Assembly (NCBI GenBank): GCA_023391105.1
Contig: JAEWBO010000027.1
Location: 12,654 to 76,653 of the forward strand
Reading direction: 5' to 3'
Source: Bacillota bacterium
GTDB lineage: Bacteria; Bacillota; Clostridia; Christensenellales; SZUA-584
Length of the DNA: 64,000 nt
Translations under genes and position numbers: made by a program
Shown: positions 1 to 8,850 of the stretch, piece after piece
Layout: each line of letters opens with the position of its first letter
Position numbering within the stretch: the stretch's first letter is position 1
Notes under the pieces: model-generated
Databases searched by the model: none
Told to the model about the DNA's origin: nothing
Seen by the model: only the letters and a program-made list of their open reading frames with translations

Positions 1-2
1 AT

Positions 3-626
3 TCAATCCCTGTTGGGTGTTATTGTTTAATTGATGCCACGCCAACATGTGGTCTCGCAACAGAGAGAGGTGTTATCGGTTCCCGTGACGACCCGCAGGT
101 TTTTTGGGAAACTGAGCGCGTTAACGCGCAGCTTTTGTGGTTAACGCAAGGATATGTGGAATATAGGTGCCCGAATTATCTTTCGCCTGAGCAAAAGATA
201 GTGGAAATTGAGTTGTCCTTTGAAATTGCTTCTGAGGCGCCGGATTTTGCGGACGATTGGCCATCCGATATCACGTTTTATTTTAACGGGACAAAGCTAT
301 TTACATGGACCAGCCCCGGCGATTACGGTGTGAAGCGCGGCAAACTGACACCGGAATGGTGGCCATCCAATCAATACGGGTTATTAAAGACATTGCATAT
401 CGCACAGGACGGGGTTAGCATGGACGGCCAAAAAGTCTCAGATGTAAATTTGGAGCAGCTTTTGACCAACGACAACCAGTATTGGAGCATTCGTTTTGAA
501 GTTGCCAAAGATGCAAAAAACGTAGGCGGCTTAACGCTGTTCGGCAAAAAGTTCGGGAATCATGAGCAGGATATTATGGTGCGTACATTTTTTGAAAAAG
601 CAGAAAGGGAAGCAAAACAGGAATAA
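3..626 (+). CDS. ArsR-type transcriptional regulator, C-terminal part (5' end outside window)
   Basis: The frame is open from base 3 to the stop at 626 with no convincing start, so the gene begins upstream of the window; about 207 residues are visible. They match the large beta-rich C-terminal domain of a Firmicutes winged-helix/ArsR-type regulator family, with the hallmark strings PTCGLA (near residue 17), WPSDITFYFNG, WTSPGDYG and TPEWWPS. The DNA-binding helix-turn-helix would be in the missing N-terminus. The family assignment comes from recalled family patterns; the ligand is unknown. A TTG at 135 could be taken as a start, but coding similarity clearly continues upstream of it. Confidence 0.7.
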   Translation, partial: SIPVGCYCLIDATPTCGLATERGVIGSRDDPQVFWETERVNAQLLWLTQGYVEYRCPNYLSPEQKIVEIELSFEIASEAPDFADDWPSDITFYFNGTKLFTWTSPGDYGVKRGKLTPEWWPSNQYGLLKTLHIAQDGVSMDGQKVSDVNLEQLLTNDNQYWSIRFEVAKDAKNVGGLTLFGKKFGNHEQDIMVRTFFEKAEREAKQE

Positions 627-705
627 AATAAACGACAAGTTGAACTAGCAATAAGGTGCCAATTTTCGCATAAGCTTTATAAGGCTAAAGACGGAGGCAC
701 CTTTT

Positions 706-1398
706 ATGTTTGATTTTCTAAGTATCATTAAAGACCTGCTTTTGTTGGCAGGTTATCTGTCCGGAAAAACGTTTCCCAAGCCGCTGGATAAGGAAGAGGA
801 AGCAAAATACCTTAAAGCCAGTGCACAAGGGGATGAGGCCGCGAGGCATAAGCTTGTGGAACACAATCTGCGTCTCGTGGCTCACATTGTTAAAAAGTAT
901 CAGAATACGGCGCTATCCAACGACGACCTGATCTCGATTGGCACGATCGGCCTGATTAAAGCCGTCAACTCCTTTTTGCCCAAGAAAGGCACACAGCTTG
1001 CCACATACGCCGCCAAATGTATAGAGAACGAAGTCCTCATGGCCTTAAGATCAAGCAAAAAGATAAAGTGCGAGGTATCTCTTAGTGACCCCATCGGTGT
1101 GGATAAAGAGGGTAACGAGATTTCACTCATCGATATTCTTGGTACACGCGAGGATCTGGTGGCAGAGCAGGCCGAGCTCGCGATACAGACAGGCAAGCTG
1201 TATGGCTTGCTTGGCAAGTGCCTGACGCGGCGCGAAAAGACCGTGATTGAGATGCGCTATGGACTCGGTGGCACGCGGCCGCAGACGCAGCGTGAGATCG
1301 CGTACAAGACGGGTATATCGCGTTCCTATGTATCGCGCATTGAAAGCAAAGCCATCGCCAAGCTCGCCGCAGAGCTTTCTAAAAACTCTGGACTTTGA
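706..1398 (+). CDS. sigK: Sporulation sigma factor SigK (late mother cell), with pro-sequence
   Basis: 230 residues with sigma-70 region 2 (core HNLRLVAHIVKKYQNT, then DDLISIGTIGLIKAVNSF and LATYAAKCIENEVLM) and region 4 near the C-terminus (QREIAYKTGISRSYVSRIES). The first 20 or so residues are hydrophobic, as in the membrane-tethering pro-sequence that SpoIVFB removes in Bacillus. SigK directs late mother-cell transcription of coat and lysis genes. The gene is continuous, so there is no skin-type element splitting it. A strong ribosome binding site (GGAGGCACC) precedes the ATG. The sequence pattern fits SigK better than the window's other sigma factor, SigE. Confidence 0.93.
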   Translation: MFDFLSIIKDLLLLAGYLSGKTFPKPLDKEEEAKYLKASAQGDEAARHKLVEHNLRLVAHIVKKYQNTALSNDDLISIGTIGLIKAVNSFLPKKGTQLATYAAKCIENEVLMALRSSKKIKCEVSLSDPIGVDKEGNEISLIDILGTREDLVAEQAELAIQTGKLYGLLGKCLTRREKTVIEMRYGLGGTRPQTQREIAYKTGISRSYVSRIESKAIAKLAAELSKNSGL

Positions 1399-1423
1399 GG
1401 AAGGCATTGAGTAATATGGTCGT

Positions 1424-2281
1424 ATGATATTTTTTGGGCCTGCGGGCAACTCGGACAGCTTTTATGAGCAAGGTCATAAGAACACATATGAAGCGTTTGA
1501 ATGGCTTTACAATATGGGGCTGAATGCTTTTGAATATTCGTTCGGGCACGGTGCGCGCATCGGGCAGGCGGCCTCGGAGAAAATCGGCGAGAAAGCCGCT
1601 TTGTATGGCGTGATATTAAGCGTGCACGCGCCTTATTACATCAACCTTGCGACGGAAGATCCGCAAAAACAGGAGGGCAACGCTCGTTACTTTCTGCAGT
1701 CGGTCACAGCCGCACGCTGGATGGGGGCACGGCGCGTTGTGTTCCATACGGGTTCACTTGGTAGGCTCAAATGTGAAGAAGCTTTTGCGCGCGCTAAAAA
1801 CGCTTTGGAAGACATATTGGAAGGTCTCGAATCGGCGGGGCTTTTCGACGTGCAAATATGTCCCGAAACGATGGGCAGAATAAAACAGATCGGTGACATG
1901 GATGAGGTAATCGAGCTGTGCAGGCTGGATGAGAGGCTCGTGCCAGCGATCGACTTTGGGCATTTGCACGCACGCGGACACGGCGCACTCAAAACAGAAG
2001 CGGATTTTGCCGCAGTTCTGGACAAGCTGGAATCTGGCCTTGGCGGGGAGCGTGCGAAGAGGTTTCATGTGCATTTTTCGCGTATTGAGTATACGGCGGC
2101 GGGAGAGAAGATGCACCGCACGTTTGCGGACACCCAATACGGACCGGATTTCGCGCCGCTAGCGTCGCAGATTGTAAAGCGTGGCTTGGAGCCTACGCTG
2201 ATATGTGAATCACGCGGAACGATGGCTGAAGATGCGGTGGAGATGAAGAGGCTGTATATGGAGGCAAGAGCAAAGGGATGA
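1424..2281 (+). CDS. nfo: Deoxyribonuclease IV-type AP endonuclease
   Basis: 285-residue TIM-barrel protein of the endonuclease IV (AP endonuclease 2) family, which cuts the DNA backbone 5' of abasic sites in base-excision repair and uses three zinc ions. Visible metal-ligand contexts include SVHAPYYINLA (near 65), VFHTGSLG (near 108), CPETMGR (near 147), AIDFGHLHARG (near 176) and HVHFSRI (near 215). Length matches the family (270-300). It lies 25 bases after sigK and its stop overlaps the start of the next gene (ATGA), so the two downstream genes are translationally coupled. A sugar isomerase-like TIM barrel is the main alternative. Confidence 0.85.
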   Translation: MIFFGPAGNSDSFYEQGHKNTYEAFEWLYNMGLNAFEYSFGHGARIGQAASEKIGEKAALYGVILSVHAPYYINLATEDPQKQEGNARYFLQSVTAARWMGARRVVFHTGSLGRLKCEEAFARAKNALEDILEGLESAGLFDVQICPETMGRIKQIGDMDEVIELCRLDERLVPAIDFGHLHARGHGALKTEADFAAVLDKLESGLGGERAKRFHVHFSRIEYTAAGEKMHRTFADTQYGPDFAPLASQIVKRGLEPTLICESRGTMAEDAVEMKRLYMEARAKG

Positions 2282-3333
2282 GAATTAAAGCGCTTCGGGA
2301 AGCCATGATAAAAGAAGGCGTGGATGCTGCGCTTATTATAACGGATGAGAACATTCGGTACTATTCGGGATTTTCGGGCTCCGGCAGTGAGCTGCTGATT
2401 ACACTCAATGAAAAGTATCTGTTTACTGATTTTCGATACACGGAGCAGGCCGAAGCTGAAACGGATTTTGCGGTATTAGAAACCAAAGGCCCTGCGCGTC
2501 ATACGGCCATTTTCGAGCATGCGAAGAAAAGCGGCAAAACAATAGGGATCGATCTGTCGGGTGTGTCATTTACGGCGTACAAGGCTTTCTTGCAGCATAT
2601 CGACGAGACTGACATCGTGGATATCTCGGATACTATTGAAGCACAGCGCACCGTCAAAGACGAAGCGGAGCTCGCACTCATCGCCAAGGGTGCGCATCAT
2701 AACGACGGGCTGTTTTCTCATCTTTGCAAGCTCATTCGCCCCGGCATGACCGAGACGGATATTAAGGCCGAGATCGTCTACTACATGAACAGAAACGGTG
2801 CGGAAACCGCGTTTGCGCCCATTGTGGCGTCGGGGCCGAATTCGAGCCTGCCGCATGCGACACCCACCAATCGCAAGATCGCTGCGGGCGATTTCGTTAC
2901 GATGGATTATGGCTGCCGGTTTGGCGGCTATTGCTCGGATTTTACGCGTACCGTGGGCATATTTGATATAGACAAAGAACAGCAAAAAGTATATGATATA
3001 GTGAAGTGCGCGGGTGATATCGCGCTTGAGATGCTTAAAGAGGGCATCGCAGCGCGCGAAGCGGATGCGGCAGCGCGAGGCTATATTTCGCAGCATGGAT
3101 ATGCGGACGCCTTCGGCCACGGCCTTGGCCACGGCGTGGGGCTCTTCATACACGAAGCGCCGTCCCTTAACGAGGTATCGCAAGCTATTCTTGCAGACGG
3201 CATGGTCGTCACGGTAGAACCGGGTATTTACTTAAAAGGCCGGTTCGGTGTGCGCATTGAAGACTTATGTGTCATTAAAGACGGCGGCAGTGTCAATTTG
3301 ACGACAGCGCCGCGTGATCTGATAATCCTATAA
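2278..3333 (+). CDS. M24-family Xaa-Pro aminopeptidase/dipeptidase
   Basis: 351 residues: an N-terminal creatinase-like domain (1-125) and a C-terminal pita-bread metallopeptidase domain. The five metal ligands are visible: MDYGC (Asp near 210), DFTRTVG (Asp near 221), GHGLGHGVG (His near 284), TVEPGIY (Glu near 317) and RIEDL (Glu near 331). Such enzymes release N-terminal residues before proline or cleave Xaa-Pro dipeptides. It is directly followed by efp, the usual neighbour of this peptidase in Firmicutes. It overlaps the preceding gene by four bases. Aminopeptidase versus prolidase specificity cannot be told from sequence. Confidence 0.92.
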   Translation: MRIKALREAMIKEGVDAALIITDENIRYYSGFSGSGSELLITLNEKYLFTDFRYTEQAEAETDFAVLETKGPARHTAIFEHAKKSGKTIGIDLSGVSFTAYKAFLQHIDETDIVDISDTIEAQRTVKDEAELALIAKGAHHNDGLFSHLCKLIRPGMTETDIKAEIVYYMNRNGAETAFAPIVASGPNSSLPHATPTNRKIAAGDFVTMDYGCRFGGYCSDFTRTVGIFDIDKEQQKVYDIVKCAGDIALEMLKEGIAAREADAAARGYISQHGYADAFGHGLGHGVGLFIHEAPSLNEVSQAILADGMVVTVEPGIYLKGRFGVRIEDLCVIKDGGSVNLTTAPRDLIIL

Positions 3334-3351
3334 TTTGCTTGGAGGTTTAGC

Positions 3352-3909
3352 ATGGTTTCAGCCGGAGATTTCAGAAAGGGTCTGACAATAGAGATTGACG
3401 GTCAGGTCTGGGTTATTGTTGATTTTCAACACGTTAAGCCCGGAAAGGGCGCCGCGTTCGTGCGCACCAAGATCAAAAACGTCATGACCGGGAGCGTGTT
3501 GGAGAAAACATTCAACCCGTCCGAAAAGTTCCCCAAAGCGCATGTGGAAACAAAAACGATGGAATATCTCTACAGCGACGGTGAGCTGTATTATTTCATG
3601 GACAATGAATCATATGAGCAGCTGCCCCTTAACCACACACAGGTGGAGGACGCGCTCAACTATATCAAAGAGAATATGCCTGTCACGATCAAGTTCTTCA
3701 AGGGTGTGGCATTCTCGGTGGAGCCGCCGAACTTTGTGGAGCTCGAGATTGCCGAAACAGACCCTGGGTTTAAGGGCGACACAGCCACCTCGGGCAACAA
3801 GCCTGCGATCCTCGAAACAGGCGCGAAAATCATGGTGCCGCTGTTTGTGAATCAGGGCGACAAGATCCGCGTGGATACCCGTACCGGCGAGTACATGGAA
3901 CGCGCGTAA
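3352..3909 (+). CDS. efp: Translation elongation factor P
   Basis: 185 residues, the standard EF-P length, with a KOW-like N-domain and two OB domains. EF-P binds between the P and E sites and relieves stalling at polyproline. The domain I loop carries KPGKGAAF, placing the conserved lysine that is modified in some bacteria. The C-terminal RVDTRTGEYMERA is the canonical ending. A clear GGAGGT precedes the ATG and a strong terminator follows, so it closes the nfo-pepQ-efp transcript. Confidence 0.97.
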   Translation: MVSAGDFRKGLTIEIDGQVWVIVDFQHVKPGKGAAFVRTKIKNVMTGSVLEKTFNPSEKFPKAHVETKTMEYLYSDGELYYFMDNESYEQLPLNHTQVEDALNYIKENMPVTIKFFKGVAFSVEPPNFVELEIAETDPGFKGDTATSGNKPAILETGAKIMVPLFVNQGDKIRVDTRTGEYMERA

Positions 3910-3922
3910 AGGACAAGCACAT

Positions 3923-3950
3923 AAAAAGGCGGCTTCAAGGCCGCCTTTTT
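3923..3950 (+). terminator. Rho-independent terminator after efp
   Basis: An 11-base perfect stem (AAAAAGGCGGC paired with GCCGCCTTTTT) with a 6-base loop. Because both ends carry A and T tracts it can also act on the converging lipoprotein gene. Confidence 0.9.
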
Positions 3951-3970
3951 CGCGCTCTCAAGCTTTATTA

Positions 3971-5332
3971 TTAATACCCCAGCTCCTGGTTTATCACACT
4001 GCCGTCAACGGCGTTGACTGTCAGGAAGCTAAGATTTTCAACAGTTTGTGCGTCGCTTTCCCAATCGCCGATGAAATCCCACACCGGCATATATGCATAC
4101 TCGTTTTCTTTCATGCGCACACGCATCAAACCGAGCACAGCCCGCTTGATCGTAATACCGCTCTTATCAGCGGAGGTTACAGACCATGTTTTCTCAAAAA
4201 ACATCTGTTTTCTGAAAATATCCTTGATTTCTTCGAAATCTTGAAGCTTCACATTTTCGTTTAGGGTTTCTCCAATAGTACAGGGATTCTGCCATTCTAG
4301 TCTTAATACCCCGCTGTCGTCTACGAGAACCTCGATCAGTTCATTGTGCCATACACGGTCATATGTGGCACCGTTATCATCGGTGGATATGCCGTTGGTG
4401 TACTCGGCGTATGTGACAGGTATGCCTTGAACAACCCTGCTGAAATAGAATATATAGCATTTCTTTCGGCTTGGGTCGGACACTGTGTCGGAAAATGCCG
4501 ACAAGCGAAAACCATAATCATCAACTCCTGCTTGGGCATATACCAGAGTCACCTCGCCTACGCCCATCTTTTTCAGTATATCCTGCGCTGTTTTGAGCGC
4601 GTCCTTTTTTGAGACATTTAATCCGACAAGCGTTTCTGTCGCTTCATAAGGGTCGTAAAAGGTGCGATGGTTATTATAACGAATAAATGTTAATCCGGAA
4701 AAGAGACAATCATCGGATACATCCACGCAAAATTTTGCCGGTGTTGAGTCACCAAGGTCGGCTTGCACATATATGGATCGGCTGACCTCGGCGTTGGGGT
4801 CTGGATTTGTTTTAAATTTCAGTGTCGATTGCTCTCGTTCCGGCTCTTTTTCGGGAGCTTTATTATATTGCTCTTGATAATCCTTTAGTTCAGCTTCTAA
4901 AAATCCTAGATCAAATCTATCATCTGTTTCTGCTTTCTCAATTTGCTGGTTGACCCATATAATATCCTGTTCAATATCAGCTTTCGATCGGACATTATCC
5001 GCTTCATAGATCGGCTGCCCCTGCATGAAAACATCCACCGCTTTTTGCGCGTCCTGCTCAGTAAATCCATACGGCGTCACCTTTATGACAGGCCATGAGG
5101 CCACATCAGGTATTTCAACAGTGGCATCGATCACGACTTTCACGCCGTCCTGCTCTAGCGTTTCCTGCCAGATGTCCTCTGTCTCATTCGATGAAGCGGG
5201 ATTGGCCGTTTGCATGATTTGCTGGTCGAGGTCGTTTTTTTGCACGACAGCGGATTTCTCGGGTGTGGACTGGCAGCCTGCCAGCAGCGCGCATACAATT
5301 AACAATATAACTGTTTTCAAATATTTAAGCAT
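3971..5332 (-). CDS. Large putative lipoprotein, DUF6034-like
   Basis: About 453 residues. A type II signal peptide with lipobox LLAGC near residue 20 indicates a membrane-anchored outer-surface protein. A charged, probably coiled segment follows (about 110-165), then a mixed alpha/beta region ending in a part that resembles regulatory extracytoplasmic domains (NAVDGSVINQELGY at the end). It reminds me of the DUF6034 lipoproteins of gut Firmicutes; function unknown. Of two adjacent ATGs, the second (5332) is better spaced from AAGGGG. It converges on efp across a shared terminator and stands alone on this strand. Confidence 0.8.
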   Translation of the reverse strand: MLKYLKTVILLIVCALLAGCQSTPEKSAVVQKNDLDQQIMQTANPASSNETEDIWQETLEQDGVKVVIDATVEIPDVASWPVIKVTPYGFTEQDAQKAVDVFMQGQPIYEADNVRSKADIEQDIIWVNQQIEKAETDDRFDLGFLEAELKDYQEQYNKAPEKEPEREQSTLKFKTNPDPNAEVSRSIYVQADLGDSTPAKFCVDVSDDCLFSGLTFIRYNNHRTFYDPYEATETLVGLNVSKKDALKTAQDILKKMGVGEVTLVYAQAGVDDYGFRLSAFSDTVSDPSRKKCYIFYFSRVVQGIPVTYAEYTNGISTDDNGATYDRVWHNELIEVLVDDSGVLRLEWQNPCTIGETLNENVKLQDFEEIKDIFRKQMFFEKTWSVTSADKSGITIKRAVLGLMRVRMKENEYAYMPVWDFIGDWESDAQTVENLSFLTVNAVDGSVINQELGY

Positions 5333-5536
5333 CATAACCCCTTGATATTAATTACACCTGCCACAAATATGGATAAATATACTATATATCATACATGGTA
5401 ATAGATATAACAATAAAATACAAACAATTCTATGTTTAATAGGTCAATTCAATATAAAAGAAATGTATTAATATAACACTTGCTATTTTGTGACTTGGGT
5501 GGCTTAATGAAACTATATAGGTGGAGGAATACATTC

Positions 5537-5725
5537 ATGACTGTAATTACAAAACGCGGACGCGTTTATAAGCTGGTCGGTACTTGGGACAGCGATTTGG
5601 TGTTCGCGCCGGACGACGGACTCGACGATCAGGTGATGATCTATTCCAAGGACGAGGTCAAAGAGCTGCTGAAGCAAGGCAGGCTCTGCGACGTGACGAC
5701 CGGACAAGCCGCATATCCCAGTTAA
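5537..5725 (+). CDS. Small hypothetical protein, 62 residues
   Basis: The start is set by a strong GGTGGAGG site at 5520-5527 in front of the ATG at 5537; an in-frame upstream extension lacks such a site. The product begins MTVITKRGRVYKLVGTWDSD and is soluble, acidic in the middle and without cysteines or membrane segments. I do not recognise the family. It stands alone between two minus-strand genes. Confidence 0.65.
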   Translation: MTVITKRGRVYKLVGTWDSDLVFAPDDGLDDQVMIYSKDEVKELLKQGRLCDVTTGQAAYPS

Positions 5726-5731
5726 GTCGGT

Positions 5732-5953
5732 TCACTGTTTTTTAATGGACGGCTTTTTTATTGTCTTTTCGTAAAGAAACCAAATCACGATCAGCAAAAG
5801 GGTAACCACAATCAATGCGATGAAAAACTTTTCAGCACCCCAAGAAAACACAAACCACAAAAAGGGGAAAAACAAAAGCACACACAAGACTGTGCTCAGT
5901 ATGAGACGGATCGCGAAATCGTAAGGATACTTATATGAGCGCGAACTATTCAT
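5732..5953 (-). CDS. Small membrane protein, 73 residues
   Basis: The start at 5953 is fixed by AGGCAGGTG just upstream; the longer in-frame extension to 6160 has no such site and would overlap the promoter region of the neighbouring transporter. The product begins MNSSRSYKYPYDFAIRL and has two predicted transmembrane helices (about 15-36 and 42-62) followed by a basic tail. Both ends are probably cytoplasmic. Family not recognised. Codons are AT-rich relative to the CDF gene beside it. Confidence 0.65.
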   Translation of the reverse strand: MNSSRSYKYPYDFAIRLILSTVLCVLLFFPFLWFVFSWGAEKFFIALIVVTLLLIVIWFLYEKTIKKPSIKKQ

Positions 5954-6154
5954 AAAAGACACCTGCCTTTCATTTAGCCTTATTATATATCTAAAAATGA
6001 AATATGAATGCAGACCCGAATAAGGGAATACTAGTTGCTCATTCAATTTGGTGCGTAACGATTTTTTTCCTTTTACTATTTTCCAAGAATTGAAATGATA
6101 GCCGTGCGCATCATAATGGTGCTGCGTATTCTTTCGGTGTTTGAGGTAATTGGC

Positions 6155-7042
6155 GTGCAAAGGGACGAAGGTGTTAGAATCATTACGATTTGCTTCATCG
6201 GCAACATCATATTGCTGCTGCTCAAAGGCTCAGTGGGTTTTTGGACGAACAGTGAAGCGCTCAAGGCCGACGCGTTTAACTCAGCTGGCGATGTCATCAA
6301 CACTGTCGTTGTGCTTCTGGGGCTGCGCTATGCGCTTAAACCCAAAGACGAAAATCATCAATATGGACATGGCAAGATGGAAGCACTGGTTTCATTCCTC
6401 GTCGGCGTGGTTGTTGCTGCTGCTACGGGCTACATCTTGTACGAAGCGGTGAGCGCGATCATCGCCCGTGAAGCAGAGCCGCCCAGTTTTTACGCGCTTG
6501 TGGCGGCGCTTATATCTATCGCTGTGAAAGCCGTAATGTTCAGGATTACATATTCCGCGGGTAAGCGGCTGAATTCCATCGCCGTCATCACGAACGCCAT
6601 GGATCACCGCAATGATCTTTTTGCCACGTCCGGCGCGGCCTTGGCGATTGGTCTGGCCTTTGTCGGTCAGCTTGCAGGCGTCAAAGCGCTCACTGTTTAT
6701 TCGGAATCGGTGGTGGCGATATTGATCAGCGGCGTGATTATCAAAACCGCCGTTACCATCATCGCCGAAGCCAGCCGTATGCTGCTGGATGCGGCGCCCG
6801 ATGACGAGACAATGGGTGAGATGCGGGTTCTTGCGGTTTCGCCCCCCGGTGTGAAAGCATTAAGCTGGCTCAAATGCCGCCGTATGGGTCGCGGGCTGCT
6901 TGTGGATGCGGCCATTGAGGTTTGCGGCAGCATCAGCGTCAGCGAGGGGCACGCCATTGCCGATGCGGCTCGTGATGCCATACGAAGCGTGTATCCGGAG
7001 GTTATCGATGTGGTTGTTCATGTCAACCCGGATGACGTATGA
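6155..7042 (+). CDS. Cation diffusion facilitator with Mn-type site
   Basis: A GTG start at 6155 behind GAGG (6143-6146) gives 295 residues beginning MQRDEGVRIITICFIGNI, the normal length for the family; the open frame extends to 6095 without a better site. Six membrane helices and a C-terminal cytoplasmic domain are visible. The transport site reads N-x-x-x-D in helix 2 (FNSAGD) and D-x-x-x-D in helix 5 (MDHRND), instead of the His/Asp of zinc exporters. This N/D plus D/D set is the pattern known from MntE-type manganese exporters. The histidine loop after helix 2 (HQYGHGK) is present. Proton-driven Mn2+ efflux is the best guess. Confidence 0.85.
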   Translation: MQRDEGVRIITICFIGNIILLLLKGSVGFWTNSEALKADAFNSAGDVINTVVVLLGLRYALKPKDENHQYGHGKMEALVSFLVGVVVAAATGYILYEAVSAIIAREAEPPSFYALVAALISIAVKAVMFRITYSAGKRLNSIAVITNAMDHRNDLFATSGAALAIGLAFVGQLAGVKALTVYSESVVAILISGVIIKTAVTIIAEASRMLLDAAPDDETMGEMRVLAVSPPGVKALSWLKCRRMGRGLLVDAAIEVCGSISVSEGHAIADAARDAIRSVYPEVIDVVVHVNPDDV

Positions 7043-7155
7043 CACGCAGTAGGTCAAATATCCGATATCTAATGGCATAAAACAGCCGGTGGCAATCATA
7101 TGCGTTCACTTCTCCTAATATATTTATAAAAAAGCACACAGGGGGAGGAATGGGT

Positions 7156-8121
7156 ATGCTGAAAAGAGCACTGGCCACGCTGCTTACAATATTCCTGGTT
7201 ATCGGTCTTATTGGATGCGGCGGCGCGAAGGAAGAAGAACCATATGAAGAAATACCGGCGGCCAATATAGAGAATACTGACGCCAACATGAGAGATACCG
7301 TTATTTATCTCGAGGATGATTATGGATATATCGTGCCCGTAATGAAACAGATAGAATGGGTGGAAGGCATCGGCGCGGCGACCGTGTCTCAACTCGTAGG
7401 AGATTCCAATGCCGATTCTCAGCTGGACTACTTGGGGCTTAATCCGATACTCGCGGAAGGAACGGAGCTGAGCCTTTCCATCTCGGAGGGTGTGGCCACC
7501 ATTTCGCTCAGCAAAGGTGCACTGGCCGCCGAGGATGCTGTGGGCGAAATGAGCAAGGTAGTGGCGCTTGTCAACACACTCACTGAATTCCCTACGATCG
7601 ATAAGGTGGTCATCCGTCAGGACGGCTGTGAGGATACACTGCCGTTAGGCACCGATATCAGCGCGGCTTTCGGTACATTTGAGTTAAATGTGATGAGTTC
7701 GCTGTCTGAGGAGGACATGGAGAACGCATCTAAGCTGCTGCTCTATTTCCAAAACGCGGCGGAAACGGCGATCGTGCCCGTGACAAAATATGTAGGCGGC
7801 CAGGCGGACGCTTTTGCGGCGATGAACGAGCTCGTGAAAGGGCCCGGCGAAGGCGGCTTAAAAAGCCCGTTCCCGGAAGGAACAGAGCTGCTGGGCGTGA
7901 CTGTGGATGATAACGGTGTGGCATCCATCAACTTCTCCGAAGAGTTTAAAATGGTCGGCGAAACGCCTGAGAGGGAGAAGGCGCTGGTGCGCTGTATCAT
8001 ACTCACGCTGATGCAGTTTGACAATATCGATGAGGCGCGTATACTGGTGGATGGGAAGGAATACTCTTCCACAGCGCAGACAACGATGGCAAAACCGGAG
8101 TTTGTAAATACACTGGAATAA
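7156..8121 (+). CDS. GerM-like lipoprotein with two GerMN domains
   Basis: About 321 residues. The GGGGGAGG site at 7140-7147 favours the ATG at 7156 over the one at 7150. A signal peptide ends in a lipobox (LIGCG near 20). Two copies of the GerMN (sporulation/spore germination) domain follow, roughly 50-165 and 175-300, each containing a GTELL/GTELS strand and a segment of the form VATISLSKG or VASINFSEEF. GerM of Bacillus localises to the septum and is needed for engulfment and germination. It is followed 15 bases later by rph, the arrangement seen in Bacillus (gerM-rph-rdgB-yfcE-like), which supports the call. Confidence 0.9.
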   Translation: MLKRALATLLTIFLVIGLIGCGGAKEEEPYEEIPAANIENTDANMRDTVIYLEDDYGYIVPVMKQIEWVEGIGAATVSQLVGDSNADSQLDYLGLNPILAEGTELSLSISEGVATISLSKGALAAEDAVGEMSKVVALVNTLTEFPTIDKVVIRQDGCEDTLPLGTDISAAFGTFELNVMSSLSEEDMENASKLLLYFQNAAETAIVPVTKYVGGQADAFAAMNELVKGPGEGGLKSPFPEGTELLGVTVDDNGVASINFSEEFKMVGETPEREKALVRCIILTLMQFDNIDEARILVDGKEYSSTAQTTMAKPEFVNTLE

Positions 8122-8136
8122 AGGAATGATATACAG

Positions 8137-8850
8137 ATGATAAGAGGAGATGGCCGCACCGCACAGCAGCTGCGGCCGCTGACGATTCAAAAATCGTATT
8201 TGAAAAACGCTCACGGCAGCGCGCTGGTATCGTGGGGCGGCACAACGGTTTTGTGCACGGCCATGTACGAGACAGGCGTGCCGCCGTTTCTTGAGAACGC
8301 GGGCAAGGGCTGGCTGACGGCGGAATACGCGATGCTGCCTGCGAGCACGCCGATGCGCAAGCCGCGCGAAATAAAGCGCCCCGACGGGCGAAGCACCGAA
8401 ATCGGGCGGCTGATTGGCCGGTGCTTACGCTGTGCGGTGAATTTGAGCTTGATGCCGGGCATCACGATCCATATCGACTGCGATGTGATGGATGCGGACG
8501 GCGGGACACGAACGGCAGGCATCACGGGCGCCTATGTGGCGCTGTGCGAGTGCGTGGAAAGAATGGTAAAGGACGGCGTGATCGTATCTTCGCCGGTGGT
8601 GAATGGCATTGCAGCGGTGAGCTGCGGCATCGTGGACTCCACGTGCATGCTGGATCTGTGCTACGAGGAAGACAGCCGTGCGGCCGCGGACATCAATGTG
8701 GTGATGTCGCACAGCGGCGGTTTTATTGAGGTGCAGGGCACGGGGGAACGGCGTCCGATTCAGCCGGAGGAGTTCGGCGAGCTGCTAGGGTTTGCGGCAC
8801 AGGGCATTTCAGAGATACAAAAGATACAGGAGGCAGCGCTGGCAGGATGA
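8137..8850 (+). CDS. rph: Ribonuclease PH
   Basis: 237 residues, a full-length phosphorolytic 3' exoribonuclease that trims tRNA precursors. Conserved elements: RTAQQLRPLTIQ at the N-terminus, LLVSWGGT-like strand, GWLTAEYAMLP, GRSTEIGRLIGR, and DCDVMDADGGTRTAGITGA containing the catalytic aspartates. It overlaps the next gene by four bases (ATGA), so rph and rdgB are translationally coupled as in many Firmicutes. Confidence 0.96.
   Translation: MIRGDGRTAQQLRPLTIQKSYLKNAHGSALVSWGGTTVLCTAMYETGVPPFLENAGKGWLTAEYAMLPASTPMRKPREIKRPDGRSTEIGRLIGRCLRCAVNLSLMPGITIHIDCDVMDADGGTRTAGITGAYVALCECVERMVKDGVIVSSPVVNGIAAVSCGIVDSTCMLDLCYEEDSRAAADINVVMSHSGGFIEVQGTGERRPIQPEEFGELLGFAAQGISEIQKIQEAALAG

Noticed and set aside
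706..1398. skin-type element in sigK
   Set aside because: The sigK frame is continuous from pro-sequence to region 4.
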